From NCBI RefSeq assembly GCF_020829495.1, contig NZ_JAIVFQ010000033.1:1-64000 (forward strand): 64,000 nucleotides of DNA, read 5' to 3'. The position numbers and the translations under genes were made by a program. Position 1 is the first letter of the stretch; each line of letters opens with the position of its first letter. Shown piece by piece: positions 27,401 to 37,196 of this stretch. Source of the stretch: Nostoc favosum CHAB5714 (GTDB taxonomy: Bacteria; Cyanobacteriota; Cyanobacteriia; Cyanobacteriales; Nostocaceae). The notes beneath the pieces are model-generated. The model was given only the letters and a program-made list of their open reading frames with translations, was not told where the DNA came from and made no database searches.

Positions 27401-29990
27401 TATCCTAGAAGATGCTAGTCGGGTTGTCCAGTTAATTCTGACACCTGAAGGTGTTGGGCAAGCTTCTTTCCAAATATTGAGCCAAGCAGATGATGCAAGC
27501 TCTTGGATACAGCACGCAACTGGAAAAATTCACGCAGGGCAGACAAACTCAGGAGAAATTGTTTCTCTCAAAGACTTCCAGGCACGCTTTCAGGAAGAAT
27601 TATCAGCCAAAACATACTATCAAAATCTGCGAAATCGGGGATTGGAGTATGGAGAAAGTTTTCAAGGAATTGAACAACTCTGGCGACGCGATGGAGAAGC
27701 TCTGGGGCGGATTCGGCTGCCATTAGGATTAGTTTCAGAAGCGGCAGCATTTGAGTTGCACCCTGTACTGGTGGATTCTGGTTTTCAGCTTTTATTTGCT
27801 ACCTTAGCTGATGTTGCTGAAGGAGATACTTATCTCCCAGTCGGGTTGGATAATCTGCGGGTATACCGTCGCCCCGAAAGTCAATTGTGGATTCATGGTC
27901 AAATACGTCCCCAAGATAGCTCAAATCAAGAAACCCGCATCGGCGATCTGCGGCTTTTTGACGATGCTGGACAGGTAATAGCAGAAATTGAGGGTTTGCA
28001 CGTCAAGCGTGCCAAACGTGAAGTACTGCTACAATTTGCTCAAAAGAACCTAAATAATTGGCTTTATGAAGTAGAGTGGCAACCTAGAGGGCGTCAATCC
28101 AATTTGGCTGAATCTGCGCCAAATCATCCAGGTAGCTGGTTACTCTTCGCTGACCAAGAAGGCACAGCAGCAGCCCTAGCAGGACTTCTGGAAAGTCAGG
28201 GTGAAACTTGTGTTATGGTCTTCCCCGGTGAACGATATGAGTTATCGAAGGCGGGACATTACACAATCAATCCTGCCTGTGCAGAAGATTTTCAGCAGTT
28301 ATTCCGGGAGGTTTCACAGACATATAAAGCCCCGTTGCGTCAAGTAGTCCACTTATGGGGATTGGATACTCTTTCTTTAGAAGAGATCACCGCAGATTCT
28401 CTCAAAATCGCTCAGACATTGGGTTGCCAAAGTGTACTGCATTTAGTAAAGGGGCTGACCCAGGTTGAAAAATCGGCGTCTCCCCGGCTGTGGTTGGTGA
28501 CACAAAATACTCAACCCGTAGAATCGTCAGCTACTCCCTTGGCAGTGGTACACTCAACCTTGTGGGGATTAGGTCGAGCGATCGCTCTAGAACACCCGGA
28601 GATTTGGGGAGGAATGGTAGATTTAGCGGCTGGCATCTCTGGTGATGAAGCTGCCACACTGTTTACCGAAATTTCCCAGCCGGATAGAGAAGATCATTTA
28701 GCTTTCCGCAGTGGACAACGTTATGTTGCCCGCTTGGTTCAAAGTAGCAGTAAATCAGTACCGCCTTTATCCTTGCACAACGATCGCACTTACCTAATTA
28801 CTGGTGGTCTGGGTGGTTTAGGACTGAAGCTCGCTGAGTGGATGGTGGAGCAAGGAGCGCGGCACTTAGTATTAGTAGGGCGCAGTGATGCTACTGATGC
28901 TACCCGCAAAGCTGTGAACCAACTAGAACATTCTGGTGCTAAAGTCCTGGTGGCTAAGGGAGATGTTTCTCAACACAGAGATGTTAGCAATATCTTGGGG
29001 AAAATTTCGGAATCAATGCCGCCATTGCGAGGCATCATCCATGCTGCGGGTGTTCTCGACGATGGAATGCTGCGCCAACAAAACTGGGAACGCTTTACTA
29101 AAGTGATGGCTCCGAAAATCCAAGGAGCTTGGAATCTGCACCTCTTAACGCAGAACTTGCCTTTAGACTTCTTTGTGATGTTTTCATCAGTAGCCTCCTT
29201 GCTTGGCTCACCAGGACAAGGCAACTATGCCGCCGCCAATGCTTTTTTAGATGCACTTGCCCATTATCGCTACGCTCAAGGATTACCAGGGTTGGCTATC
29301 AACTGGAGTACCTGGGCAGAGGTGGGAATGGCCGCTAACTTGGGTAGTCAAGAGCAACAGCGCTTGGCTGCAATGGGGATGGATACCATTGCACCACAGC
29401 AAGGATTACAAGTACTGGGACAATTACTTCAACAGTCATCTGCCCAGGTTGGGGTAGTACCTGTGGAATGGTCGCAATTTATGCAGCAATTTTCTGCTGA
29501 TACCGTTCCAGCGTTGCTTACCGAGTTAGGCTCACAACCCAAAGCTGAACCACCATCGGTACAACAGCTAGAGTTTGTTCAGAGATTAGAAAAAGTTTCT
29601 GTGCGCGATCGCCACGAAATGTTACTTGCTCACGTCCAAGACCAAGTTGCTAAAGTTTTGGGTCGAGGTTCGTCTCATTCCTTAGAGCCGCATCAAGGTT
29701 TCTTCGACATCGGTATGGACTCTCTAACCTCCGTCGAGTTGCGTAACCGTCTGCAAACTTCTCTAGGGCGCTCTCTGTCTTCAACATTAATCTTTGACTA
29801 TCCAACTCTCGATACTCTTGCTAAGTATCTGGCTAATGAGATGTTTTTTGTGGAACAGTCTACAGAATTGCCTACTGCGATCGAGAACAATCATCATCAA
29901 CAGATTATCACCTCGGCAGAACTTAAACAGCTTTCAGAAGAAGATGCAGAGGCATTACTGCTCAGGGAATTAGAAAGTATTAGGTTCTAG
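24498..29990 (+). CDS. Modular type I PKS, KS-AT-DH-KR-ACP
   Basis: 1830 residues. [50 protein letters not shown] (about 534), GHSLGE (about 621) and YAFHSP (about 724). This is closest to the malonyl HAFH pattern, but the Tyr makes the call uncertain. DH: the HQVYGIVVLP motif (about 927) and VDSGFQ (about 1092) are intact. KR: TGGLGGLG (about 1435), SSVASLLGSPGQGNYAAAN, and AAGVLDDG, whose LDD is typical of B-type reduction. No ER. ACP: GMDSLTSVEL (about 1740). A module of this kind leaves an alpha,beta-unsaturated unit. It starts directly after the ACP stop codon. The short C-terminal ELKQLSEEDAEALLLRELES tail resembles a docking helix and is shared with the next PKS. Confidence 0.93.
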   Translation: MEPIAIIGIGCRFPGAKDPEAFWELLRNGVDAITDIPTNRWDLSELYDPDPEIIGKMNSRCGGFLQQVDQFDPHFFGISPREAMSMDPQQRLLLEVAWEALEDAGQVREQLLGTRTGVFVGISSANDYSLIQGEDYSNRPNSYDLTGNALSVAAGRLSYLFNFRGPSMAVDTACSSSLVAVHLACQSLWNKESTLALAGGVNLIVSPTGNIGLTKLKALSPDGRCKTFDAQANGYVRSEGSGFVVLKPLSQALADNDQIYALIRGSAINHDGRSKGLTVPYGPAQEALIRQALDNAGVTPDQISYVELHGTGTPLGDPIEAIALGTVLATDRPAGNYCAVGSVKSNIGHLEAASGIAGLIKVALSLKHQQIPQNLHFHQPNPYIPFDTLPIRVQQSLTPWPQGSSQAKASISSFGFSGTNAHVVLEQPPQFADISQQQQSYLLPLSAQSQEAVKSLAQAYQNFLETQEPDAVLLADICYTASVRRTHYEHRLALLADSPTQLQEKLQDFLQSKLETNQSSNRKHRHRRPKLVFVFSGQGPQWWAMGRELLEQEPVFRATIEECDALIKSHTNWSLLAELTADASQSRLQETEIAQPAIFALQVALACLWRAWGIEPKAVVGHSLGEVAAAHIAGVLSLADAVQLICDRGRLMQQATGNGKMAAVELSPKDTEYWLRGYEGRLAIAAINSPTSTVVSGEPAAIESFLELLQREQPTVFCKLLPVNYAFHSPQMLPFAEELVETLDQLQPQAAKIPIFSTVTGQSRNGADFDAAYWGRNLQQPVRFAPAIEELVSAGQTIFLEISPHPVLSGYISQCLSHLGQEGTVLSSLRRGQPERATLLSSLGNLYNLGFTVDWKQLYPSEYQVVSLPSYPWQRDRYWFERKPQAKLSTGKTNLHPLLGQKVRSAIKETLFESELSINLQPFLVGHQVYGIVVLPGAAYLEIALAAAKVAFGSGSSLQEVLIQEPLIILEDASRVVQLILTPEGVGQASFQILSQADDASSWIQHATGKIHAGQTNSGEIVSLKDFQARFQEELSAKTYYQNLRNRGLEYGESFQGIEQLWRRDGEALGRIRLPLGLVSEAAAFELHPVLVDSGFQLLFATLADVAEGDTYLPVGLDNLRVYRRPESQLWIHGQIRPQDSSNQETRIGDLRLFDDAGQVIAEIEGLHVKRAKREVLLQFAQKNLNNWLYEVEWQPRGRQSNLAESAPNHPGSWLLFADQEGTAAALAGLLESQGETCVMVFPGERYELSKAGHYTINPACAEDFQQLFREVSQTYKAPLRQVVHLWGLDTLSLEEITADSLKIAQTLGCQSVLHLVKGLTQVEKSASPRLWLVTQNTQPVESSATPLAVVHSTLWGLGRAIALEHPEIWGGMVDLAAGISGDEAATLFTEISQPDREDHLAFRSGQRYVARLVQSSSKSVPPLSLHNDRTYLITGGLGGLGLKLAEWMVEQGARHLVLVGRSDATDATRKAVNQLEHSGAKVLVAKGDVSQHRDVSNILGKISESMPPLRGIIHAAGVLDDGMLRQQNWERFTKVMAPKIQGAWNLHLLTQNLPLDFFVMFSSVASLLGSPGQGNYAAANAFLDALAHYRYAQGLPGLAINWSTWAEVGMAANLGSQEQQRLAAMGMDTIAPQQGLQVLGQLLQQSSAQVGVVPVEWSQFMQQFSADTVPALLTELGSQPKAEPPSVQQLEFVQRLEKVSVRDRHEMLLAHVQDQVAKVLGRGSSHSLEPHQGFFDIGMDSLTSVELRNRLQTSLGRSLSSTLIFDYPTLDTLAKYLANEMFFVEQSTELPTAIENNHHQQIITSAELKQLSEEDAEALLLRELESIRF

Positions 29991-30012
29991 TAGTTTGCAT
30001 TAATTTTGATGA

Positions 30013-30167
30013 GTTCGTAGTAAGGACTTTAGTCCTAGATAGGACTTACGCAAGAGTTACGGAATAACGAACCACAGAGGCGCAGAGTACACGGAGAAAT
30101 CAGAGTTTGAGAGATATTTTGCGTAAGTCTTACTAGATTTTTAAGCACTTCAGTGCCTACTACGAAC
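30013..30167. repeat. Nested foldback elements
   Basis: The outer hairpin runs from GTTCGTAGTAAGGACTTTAG (30013) to its inverse ending CTACTACGAAC (30167). It is interrupted by a 93-bp element (30040-30132) with 13/14 matching ends, TAGGACTTACGCAA and TTGCGTAAGTCTTA. The inner element is flanked by the 5-bp direct repeat CTAGA (30035-30039 and 30133-30137). The rest of the 29991-30297 gap shows no gene. Confidence 0.72.
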
Positions 30168-30297
30168 CCAGCAAATTTAATGAGACAAACCACTAGTATT
30201 TAACCAACCTAAAAATTTCTGGATGAGGCTTTTCCTTGAATCGCGGCTTTGTACGAGCAATAACTAAGTTTAATTTACTCATTAATTGGAGGATTTT

Positions 30298-31572
30298 ATG
30301 GAGAGATTAGCTATTGTAGGTGCGGGTATTTCTGGAACACCAGCAGGATATTACCTACAAGATCAATACGATATTGAGATTTATGAACAAAGCAACCGTG
30401 TGGGTGGACATGCTAACACAATAGAGGTTTTTGAGGGAGATAAAAGTTTTTTCATAGACACAGCTTTTGTAGTTTTTAATAAGCCCAATTATCCTTGCTT
30501 GACACAATTTTTTCAGGATTTAAAGGTTGAAACCCAAAAGCATATAGGAGGGTTTAATTTCTATAATTTAGATTCAGGAATCCAATTCAGTTCCGAAGAA
30601 TTTGATCTAAAAAGAGAAGAAGTCGAGCAAAATTGTAATCCTTCTTTTCTCAGCTTATATGACGAAGCCAATCGTTTCTTTACTCAGTGTAGAAATGATT
30701 TCTGGGAAGGCAAAACAAGAATTCCCATGAAAGATTATTTAGACAAAAATAATTTTAGCCAGGAATTCACAGATAATTTTGTGATGTTGATGGGTTCAGC
30801 CGTCTGGTCAATTCCTACAGATTCGCTGATGGATTTTCCCGCGTCTACCTTTATTAGCTTTTTTATGACTCATGATAAAGGAGGCCTGGGTGGAAAATCT
30901 GTAGAATGGGAAACAGTTACTAAAGGTAGTTCAAGATATGTAGAAAAAGTCAAATCTTTGCTGAAGCGACCTATTAGAACCGGACAAAAGGTTATCTCAG
31001 TTAAACGAGAGCAAAACCAGGTTATTGTTAAGACTGCAACTGGAGAAGAAGTTTTTGACAAAGTTATTATTGCAACTCATGCTGACCAAGCGCTACAAAT
31101 TTTAGAAGAACCAACCGATTTGGAAAGAGAATTACTTAGTACTTTTAAATATCATGAAACTGCTGTAACATTGCATACTGATTCTGCTGTCATGCATCCT
31201 GATATAAATACGTGGAAATCATGGAACTATGGACAAATAACCAGAGATGAAAAAAATTATACCTTTGTAACTTATTACTCTAATATGGTGCATAATTTTC
31301 AAGCAGAGAAAGACTACTTTGTATCTCTTGATACTCCTCCTGTAGAAATTGATAAAAACAAAATTATTCAGGTCATCAACTATAAACATCCAGAGTATGA
31401 CATGAATACTCTAGAGGCTCAAAAACAGCTTAACAAACTAAATGATACAGGCCCTGTCTATTTCTCAGGAACTTATTTTCACATCAAGAAAAGAGGAATT
31501 GATTCTTATGGTTTCCATGAAAGTGGAATTGCTAGTGCCTTAGAAATCGTCAACAAATTAAAACAGGCATAG
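30298..31572 (+). CDS. FAD-dependent amine oxidase/desaturase-like oxidoreductase
   Basis: 424 residues from the ATG at 30298, chosen because GGAGG lies five bases upstream; an in-frame TTG at 30286 would add four residues. The N-terminus MERLAIVGAGISGTPAGYYL is a Rossmann FAD-binding loop. It is followed by IYEQSNRVGGHANT, a GG doublet typical of the amine oxidase/phytoene desaturase group, and near the end by GPVYFSGTYFH and SGIASALEIVNKL, the second FAD contact. It resembles the predicted NAD/FAD-binding proteins often found near fatty-acyl-modifying enzymes. Its place between two PKS genes suggests that it oxidises or desaturates the polyketide chain or product. The substrate is not visible from sequence. 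Confidence 0.8.
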   Translation: MERLAIVGAGISGTPAGYYLQDQYDIEIYEQSNRVGGHANTIEVFEGDKSFFIDTAFVVFNKPNYPCLTQFFQDLKVETQKHIGGFNFYNLDSGIQFSSEEFDLKREEVEQNCNPSFLSLYDEANRFFTQCRNDFWEGKTRIPMKDYLDKNNFSQEFTDNFVMLMGSAVWSIPTDSLMDFPASTFISFFMTHDKGGLGGKSVEWETVTKGSSRYVEKVKSLLKRPIRTGQKVISVKREQNQVIVKTATGEEVFDKVIIATHADQALQILEEPTDLERELLSTFKYHETAVTLHTDSAVMHPDINTWKSWNYGQITRDEKNYTFVTYYSNMVHNFQAEKDYFVSLDTPPVEIDKNKIIQVINYKHPEYDMNTLEAQKQLNKLNDTGPVYFSGTYFHIKKRGIDSYGFHESGIASALEIVNKLKQA

Positions 31573-31593
31573 CAATTTGCTTCAACTTTCATA

Positions 31594-31694
31594 TAGGACT
31601 CCTTTTTGATTTTTGAAAAAACTCCTCCTCAACTCGAAAGGGCTGATTCCCTACTCCCTACGCAAGTAAATTCAAAAATCAAATTGGATTGCTA
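31594..31694. repeat. TA-flanked foldback (MITE-like) element, family B, copy 1
   Basis: 101 bp with ends TAGGACTCC and GGATTGCTA and matching arms around TTTGATTTTTGAA and TTCAAAAATCAAA. It is flanked by TA at 31592-31593 and 31695-31696, as expected for insertion at a TA dinucleotide. It lies in the 5' leader of the next PKS and contains an upstream in-frame ATT-type start, which I reject. Another copy is at 59149-59273. Confidence 0.72.
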
Positions 31695-31740
31695 TAGTTC
31701 GCCAATTTTTCACCTATATAGAAATAGGGAACGTATTGAT

Positions 31741-34700
31741 ATGAGTAACAATTTAGAAAACTCCCAACCTTTATCCCCAACAAAACGCGCTCTTTTGGCC
31801 TTGCAGGAAATGCAAGCGAAACTAGAAGCCAACGAACGGGCTAAGACAGAACCAATAGCCATTATTGGTTTAGGTTGCCGATTTCCAGGAGGCAGCAACG
31901 ATCCAGAATCATACTGGCAAATGTTGCGTAATGGGATAGATGCCATTACAGAAGTACCCGCAGACCGCTGGGATATTGATGCTTACTATGACCCAAATCC
32001 TGATGCTACAGGGAAAATGTATGTCCGCAACGCCGGGTTTCTAGACCAGGTAGATCAGTTTGACCCCCAATTTTTTGGGATTGCGCCTCGGGAAGCTGTG
32101 AATATGGACCCGCAGCAGCGGCTACTCTTAGAAGTGAGTTGGGAAGCCCTAGAAAATGCTGGGCTGGCACAGGAGGGGCTAGTTGGTAGTCCAACTGGGG
32201 TTTTTGTCGGGATTATGAATCTGGATTATTTCCAGGTAGCAGCCAACGACCCCAGTCTCGCCGATGCCCATACTGCCACTGGTAGCGCTTTTAGCGTTAC
32301 TTCTGGTAGATTGTCTTACACTCTAGGTCTACAAGGGCCAAGCATGGCAATAGATACAGCCTGCTCGTCGTCCTTGGTGACAGTCCATATAGCTTGCCAG
32401 AGTTTACGTACAAGAGAGTGTAATTTAGCTCTGGCTGGCGGAGTGAATTTGATTCTGACACCAGTGGTAACTATTAATGAATGCCGAGCGAGGATGCTAG
32501 CTGCCGATGGTCGCTGTAAAACCTTTGATGCTGCGGCTGATGGCTATGCACGGGGAGAAGGGTGCGGGATTGTAGTTCTCAAACGCCTAAGTGATGCGAT
32601 CGCTGATGGTGACAATATTTTAGCCCTAATTCGGGGGTCGGCTGTCAACCAAGACGGTCGTAGCGGCGGTTTAACGGTTCCCAATGGCCCATCTCAGCAA
32701 GCAGTTATCCGCACAGCTTTGGCTAACGCTGGGGTAACGCCTAATCAGGTGAGTTACGTAGAAGCTCACGGCACAGGCACATCACTAGGAGACCCCATCG
32801 AATTGCGGGCCTTAGCAGCAGTACTAGGTCAAGGACGCTCTCCAGACCAGCCGTTGATAGTTGGTTCAGCTAAAACCAACATGGGACACTTGGAAGCAGC
32901 AGCTGGAGTGGCGGGTTTAATCAAGTTAGTACTGGCTCTGCAACATCAAGAAATACCACCTCATCTACACTTACATAACCCTAATCCTTATATACCTTGG
33001 GCAGAACTGCCAATCAAAATTTCTACAGAACTCACTCCCTGGTCTTCGCCCAACGGATCACGCATTGCGGGTCTGAGTTCCTTCGGTTTTAGTGGCACTA
33101 ATGCTCATTTGGTAGTTGAAGAAGCGCCAACCCGTCAGCAAAAGCCAAAGGAAGTAGAACGCCCCCTGCACCTGCTAACTCTCTCGGCAAAAACTGAAGG
33201 CGGATTACAGGAGTTAGCCAGTAAATTTTACACCACATTCAAAGCCTATCCCGATCTGAACTTAGCTGATGTCTGCTTTAGTGCTAATACAGGTCGCTCT
33301 GTATTTGCTAATCGCCTAGCAGTAATAGCTGAAAATTCAGCCCAGATATGCGAACAGCTAGCAGCCTTCAGCAGTGGTAATCATCTATGGGGAGTATTGA
33401 GTGGGCAACCTCAAGACAGTCGTCGGCCCAAGATCGCCTTTTTGTTCACCGGACAAGGTTCCCAATATGTAGGCATGGGATACGAACTTTATGATACCCA
33501 GCCGACTTTCCGCCAAGCCCTAGAGCGCTGCGATGCTATTTTGCGCCCTTATCTGCCAAAACCTCTGTTGTCTGTAATTTATCCCGCCACAGGTGAGAAT
33601 TCCCCCCTCGACCAAACACTTTACACCCAACCAGCTTTATTTGCTTTGGAATATGCTCTGTATGAATTATGGCGCTCTTGGGGAATTGAGCCAAATGCCG
33701 TCATGGGTCACAGTGTCGGCGAATATGTAGCAGCTTGTGTAGCTGGGGTGTTCAGCTTGGAAGATGGGTTGAAGTTGATTGTGGATCGCTCCCGTTTGAT
33801 GCAAGCATTACCACCAGGGGGTGAGATGGCGGCGGTGTTTGCATCGGAAGCGCAGGTGGTCGCGGCGATCGCTCCCTATACTCAGCAAGTAGCGATCGCG
33901 GCGGTTAATGGCCCACAAAATATAGTTATTTCCGGTGAAGGCGTGGCTTTACAGGTGGTGTTAAAGGAATTAGAAGCCGAAGGAATAGTCACTCGTCCCT
34001 TAACAGTATCTCATGCCTTTCACTCTCCTCTGATGGAGCCGATGCTAGCGGAGTTTGAGCAGAAAGCAGCAGCAGTAACTTATGCGACTCCCCGGATAGA
34101 CTTGATTTCCAATGCGACTGGACAAATTGTACAGGGAGCAGAAATAGGTCAAGCCAGATATTGGCGTCGTCATGTGCGGGAGACGGTGCGATTTGCCGCA
34201 GGTATACAGACTCTCCAAGCCCTTGGGTATGACCTGTTTGTGGAAATCGGCCCAAGTCCCATACTGATCGGTATGGGGCGGCAATGTTTACCAGAAGGAA
34301 CTGGGGTTTGGTTATCAAGCTTACGCCGTGGACAAAACGATTGGCAGCAGTTGCTCCAGAGTTTAGCCTTGCTCTATGTCCAAGGCGTGAAAGTGGACTG
34401 GTCTGGCTTTGACCACGATTATCAACGCGATCGCCTGCCTCTGCCTACCTATCCCTTCCAAAGAAAGCGTTATTGGTTTGAGAGCCAAGCACCCAAGCAG
34501 CCAGAAGTACAGATTGTATCAAACAAAAATGTTGGATACCCGATTCACAATCTTTTACAATCTGGAGATACCCAACAACTAGCTCGAAAGTTAGAAATAG
34601 TTGAACAACTACCAGCAGCACAAGTGCAATCCATCCTGGAGAGTATGCAGCTTGCTCAACTTTCTCAACGTATTGTCCAGCTTTCTCCAGACAGATATGA

Positions 34701-36726
34701 GCTACTTAAACAGTTGCTCTTACAAGATCAGCAGCACTTGATTCTGGATTATCTGAGTGATTCATTATACGAAGTGCAGTGGCAACCCCAAGAGCGTTTG
34801 AGTGTACCGCCTGTTTCCGTTAACCAGCCGGGCAAATGGCTGATATTCGCAGATCGGGCTGGTGTGGGACAGACACTAGCAGAACTGCTGCGATCGCGCG
34901 GTGAAAAATATGTAATGATTTATCCTGGCGAAGCCTATGAAATCTTAGAAGGTGGACATCGGAAAATCAACCCAGCAAATCCTCAAGATTGTCAACGACT
35001 ATTGCAGGAAACTCTCGGAAATAATGGTCTGTCGTGTCGTGGAATAGTGCATCTGTGGAGTTTAGATGCAGCAATGGACGACCAAATTACACCATCTTCT
35101 TTAGAGAAGGCGCAACTACTTGGCTGTGGAAGTGTACTGCATCTTGTTCAGGAACTCGTCAAACAGAGTAAGTCAGCATTAACTCGGATATGGTTGATAA
35201 CTTCTGGCACACAAGCAGTGGAAACAAAACCTGTTTCTCTAGCAGTAGCTCAAGCACCTTTGTGGGGAATGGGCCGGGCGATCGCACTAGAGCATTCTGA
35301 AGTTTGGGGAGGGTTGATAGATTTAGATCCTAGTATCTCTAGCGATCGGCAAGCTCTTTCTCTATTAACAGAAATTTGGCAGCCTGATGGCGAGGATCAA
35401 CTCACCTTACGCGGGGAAAAACGCTATGTTGCTCGTTTGGTGCGTAGCAATAAACTGCCATCTAAACCTGTGCAATTGCAAGCTGATGGTACTTACCTAA
35501 TTACTGGCGGCTTAGGCAGTTTAGGGCTGAAAGTTGCCCAGTGGCTGGTAGAACAAGGGGCACGAAACTTGGTGCTAATAGGACGCAGGGGCCTTCCCGA
35601 TCGTGCTACATGGGCAACTTTGCCAAAGGATACCGAAATCTGGGAACGGGTGCAGGCTATTCAAGCCTTAGAAAATATAGGTGCTAATGTCGTCGTCGCT
35701 CAGGCTGATGTCAGCAACCAGGCTCAAATCTCTGCGGTTTTTGAACAGTTACACAATGCTCAAATTCCTTTAAAAGGAATTGTTCATGCTGCTGGAATAG
35801 CTGAGTATAAACCCTTACAAGACATCGACCTTAAGACCCTTGAATCCACTCTGCAATCGAAAGTAGCGGGTGGGTGGCTTTTACATCAACTCAGTTTGGG
35901 GATGAATTTAGACTTCTTCGTTTGCTTCTCCTCAATTGCTTCAGTGTGGGGTTCTAGAGGACAAGCACATTATGCTGCTGGCAACCACTTTCTCGACACC
36001 CTTGCCCATTATCGCCAAGCCCTTGGAGTACCAGCTTTAAGTATAAATTGGGGCCCTTGGGCAGGTGGCGGGATGGCTTCGGAAGAAACTCAAACCTTAT
36101 TAAAGCGGATGGGGTTAGAACCTTGGCAACCAGAAGAAGGGATTGCAGTCTTAGCGCAGCTTTTGGGTACAAACATTGTCCAAACAACAGTGGCTAAGGT
36201 TGACTGGAATATCTTCAAAGCAGTTTATGAAGTCAAGGGACAGCGATCGCTACTCAAACAAATTGGCACACAGCTACAAGAACAAGGTGAAGTGCAGCCA
36301 GCATTGCGCCCACAGTTTTTAGAGCAATTGGATGCCCTACCAGCCAACAAACGTCAAAGTTTCTTAATTGCTCATCTGCAAAGCCAAGTTGCTGAGGTTT
36401 TAGGACTAGAACCATCGCATCTGGCAGACGTACAACAGGGCTTTCTCGAACTAGGCATGGATTCCTTGATGGCTGTGGACTTGAAGAATCGCCTTGAAGT
36501 CAGTTTGGGACAATCCTTAAGTTCAACACTAGTTTTTAACTATCCAAATATTGAGGTTTTAGCTAATCACCTGGCTACCCACATTCTTTCCCTAGAGCCA
36601 TCGACACAACAGGAGTTACAAAAAGATCCCAAAGAATTGTCTCAAGCTTCAGTAGAGCTAGAACAATTTTCTGAAGACGAATTGGCTTCATTACTAGACG
36701 CAGAATTAGCCGCCTTGGTTAATTAG
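31741..36726 (+). CDS. Modular type I PKS, KS-AT-KR-ACP
   Basis: 1661 residues from the ATG at 31741 (MSNNLENSQ), chosen because the next PKS starts alike (MSNIPETID) and any longer start runs into a foldback element. An N-terminal helix ([18 protein letters not shown]) looks like a docking coiled coil. [14 protein letters not shown] (about 206), [34 protein letters not shown] (about 568), GHSVGE and HAFHSP (malonyl type). No [12 protein letters not shown] (about 1254) and [18 protein letters not shown]. The Trp before the Tyr and the absence of LDD suggest A-type stereochemistry. [13 protein letters not shown] (about 1572). It should leave a beta-hydroxy unit. About 413 bp of the AT are almost identical to the next PKS. 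Confidence 0.93.
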   Translation: MSNNLENSQPLSPTKRALLALQEMQAKLEANERAKTEPIAIIGLGCRFPGGSNDPESYWQMLRNGIDAITEVPADRWDIDAYYDPNPDATGKMYVRNAGFLDQVDQFDPQFFGIAPREAVNMDPQQRLLLEVSWEALENAGLAQEGLVGSPTGVFVGIMNLDYFQVAANDPSLADAHTATGSAFSVTSGRLSYTLGLQGPSMAIDTACSSSLVTVHIACQSLRTRECNLALAGGVNLILTPVVTINECRARMLAADGRCKTFDAAADGYARGEGCGIVVLKRLSDAIADGDNILALIRGSAVNQDGRSGGLTVPNGPSQQAVIRTALANAGVTPNQVSYVEAHGTGTSLGDPIELRALAAVLGQGRSPDQPLIVGSAKTNMGHLEAAAGVAGLIKLVLALQHQEIPPHLHLHNPNPYIPWAELPIKISTELTPWSSPNGSRIAGLSSFGFSGTNAHLVVEEAPTRQQKPKEVERPLHLLTLSAKTEGGLQELASKFYTTFKAYPDLNLADVCFSANTGRSVFANRLAVIAENSAQICEQLAAFSSGNHLWGVLSGQPQDSRRPKIAFLFTGQGSQYVGMGYELYDTQPTFRQALERCDAILRPYLPKPLLSVIYPATGENSPLDQTLYTQPALFALEYALYELWRSWGIEPNAVMGHSVGEYVAACVAGVFSLEDGLKLIVDRSRLMQALPPGGEMAAVFASEAQVVAAIAPYTQQVAIAAVNGPQNIVISGEGVALQVVLKELEAEGIVTRPLTVSHAFHSPLMEPMLAEFEQKAAAVTYATPRIDLISNATGQIVQGAEIGQARYWRRHVRETVRFAAGIQTLQALGYDLFVEIGPSPILIGMGRQCLPEGTGVWLSSLRRGQNDWQQLLQSLALLYVQGVKVDWSGFDHDYQRDRLPLPTYPFQRKRYWFESQAPKQPEVQIVSNKNVGYPIHNLLQSGDTQQLARKLEIVEQLPAAQVQSILESMQLAQLSQRIVQLSPDRYELLKQLLLQDQQHLILDYLSDSLYEVQWQPQERLSVPPVSVNQPGKWLIFADRAGVGQTLAELLRSRGEKYVMIYPGEAYEILEGGHRKINPANPQDCQRLLQETLGNNGLSCRGIVHLWSLDAAMDDQITPSSLEKAQLLGCGSVLHLVQELVKQSKSALTRIWLITSGTQAVETKPVSLAVAQAPLWGMGRAIALEHSEVWGGLIDLDPSISSDRQALSLLTEIWQPDGEDQLTLRGEKRYVARLVRSNKLPSKPVQLQADGTYLITGGLGSLGLKVAQWLVEQGARNLVLIGRRGLPDRATWATLPKDTEIWERVQAIQALENIGANVVVAQADVSNQAQISAVFEQLHNAQIPLKGIVHAAGIAEYKPLQDIDLKTLESTLQSKVAGGWLLHQLSLGMNLDFFVCFSSIASVWGSRGQAHYAAGNHFLDTLAHYRQALGVPALSINWGPWAGGGMASEETQTLLKRMGLEPWQPEEGIAVLAQLLGTNIVQTTVAKVDWNIFKAVYEVKGQRSLLKQIGTQLQEQGEVQPALRPQFLEQLDALPANKRQSFLIAHLQSQVAEVLGLEPSHLADVQQGFLELGMDSLMAVDLKNRLEVSLGQSLSSTLVFNYPNIEVLANHLATHILSLEPSTQQELQKDPKELSQASVELEQFSEDELASLLDAELAALVN
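33437..33849 (+). repeat. AT-domain segment nearly identical to 38896-39308
   Basis: By eye the 413-bp segments differ at about six positions, at constant offset 5459, while flanking KS and C-terminal AT sequence diverges much more. The segment runs from just before the FTGQGSQ codons to just after the [11 protein letters not shown] codons. This suggests recent gene conversion between the two PKS genes. Confidence 0.85.
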
Positions 36727-36815
36727 GGGCCTAGGGGAGTGTAGGTGAAATCCCATAACAGGAGTTGACCGTGCCAATTTTAGATTAAAAATTATTTCGG
36801 TTCATGCCCTGTTCC

Positions 36816-36995
36816 TAGTAGTCTGTCCCATTAATTCTGATAGGTGAATCAAATTTCGATTTCTCTTCTTCCCTTCTTCCTTTGCGACGGACACTTTCCT
36901 CAAGTCGGGAAACCCGCCCACGGAAGTGTCCTCCTCTTTGCGTCCTTTGCGGTTCGTTCTCTTATCCCTCAAAATTAATGACATAGACCACTAGT
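36816..36995. repeat. Foldback-like dispersed repeat in the PKS intergenic gap
   Basis: It runs from AGTAGTCTGTCCCATTAATT to an imperfect inverse ending AATTAATGACATAGACCACT. It contains a Nostoc-type CCTCTTTGCGTCCTTTGCGG motif and a short GGACACTTTCC/GGAAGTGTCC hairpin. A single end of the same family occurs near 30176-30196. The rest of the 36727-37196 gap holds nothing recognisable. Confidence 0.55.
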
Positions 36996-37196
36996 GGGCG
37001 GAACAAATCCAAAATCCAAAAGACGCTCAAAGGACTCGCTAATGCTGCGCTATCGGCAATCCAAAATTGATTGACTTTTTAATCAATTCTGATTTTTTGT
37101 TAACCCTACACCCCTTCTTCAAAAGATTTTCAGTCTACTGCATCAAAGATCCTCGATTTTTTGATAACTCTTTAAACACCCTCAGAAATTATTAAA

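Noticed and set aside
31606..31740. 45-residue N-terminal extension of the second PKS
   Set aside because: It lies in a foldback element and starts at a non-ATG codon. The ATG at 31741 matches the start of the next PKS.
36802..36984. 60-codon frame on the minus strand
   Set aside because: It is made almost entirely of the dispersed repeat at 36816-36995.
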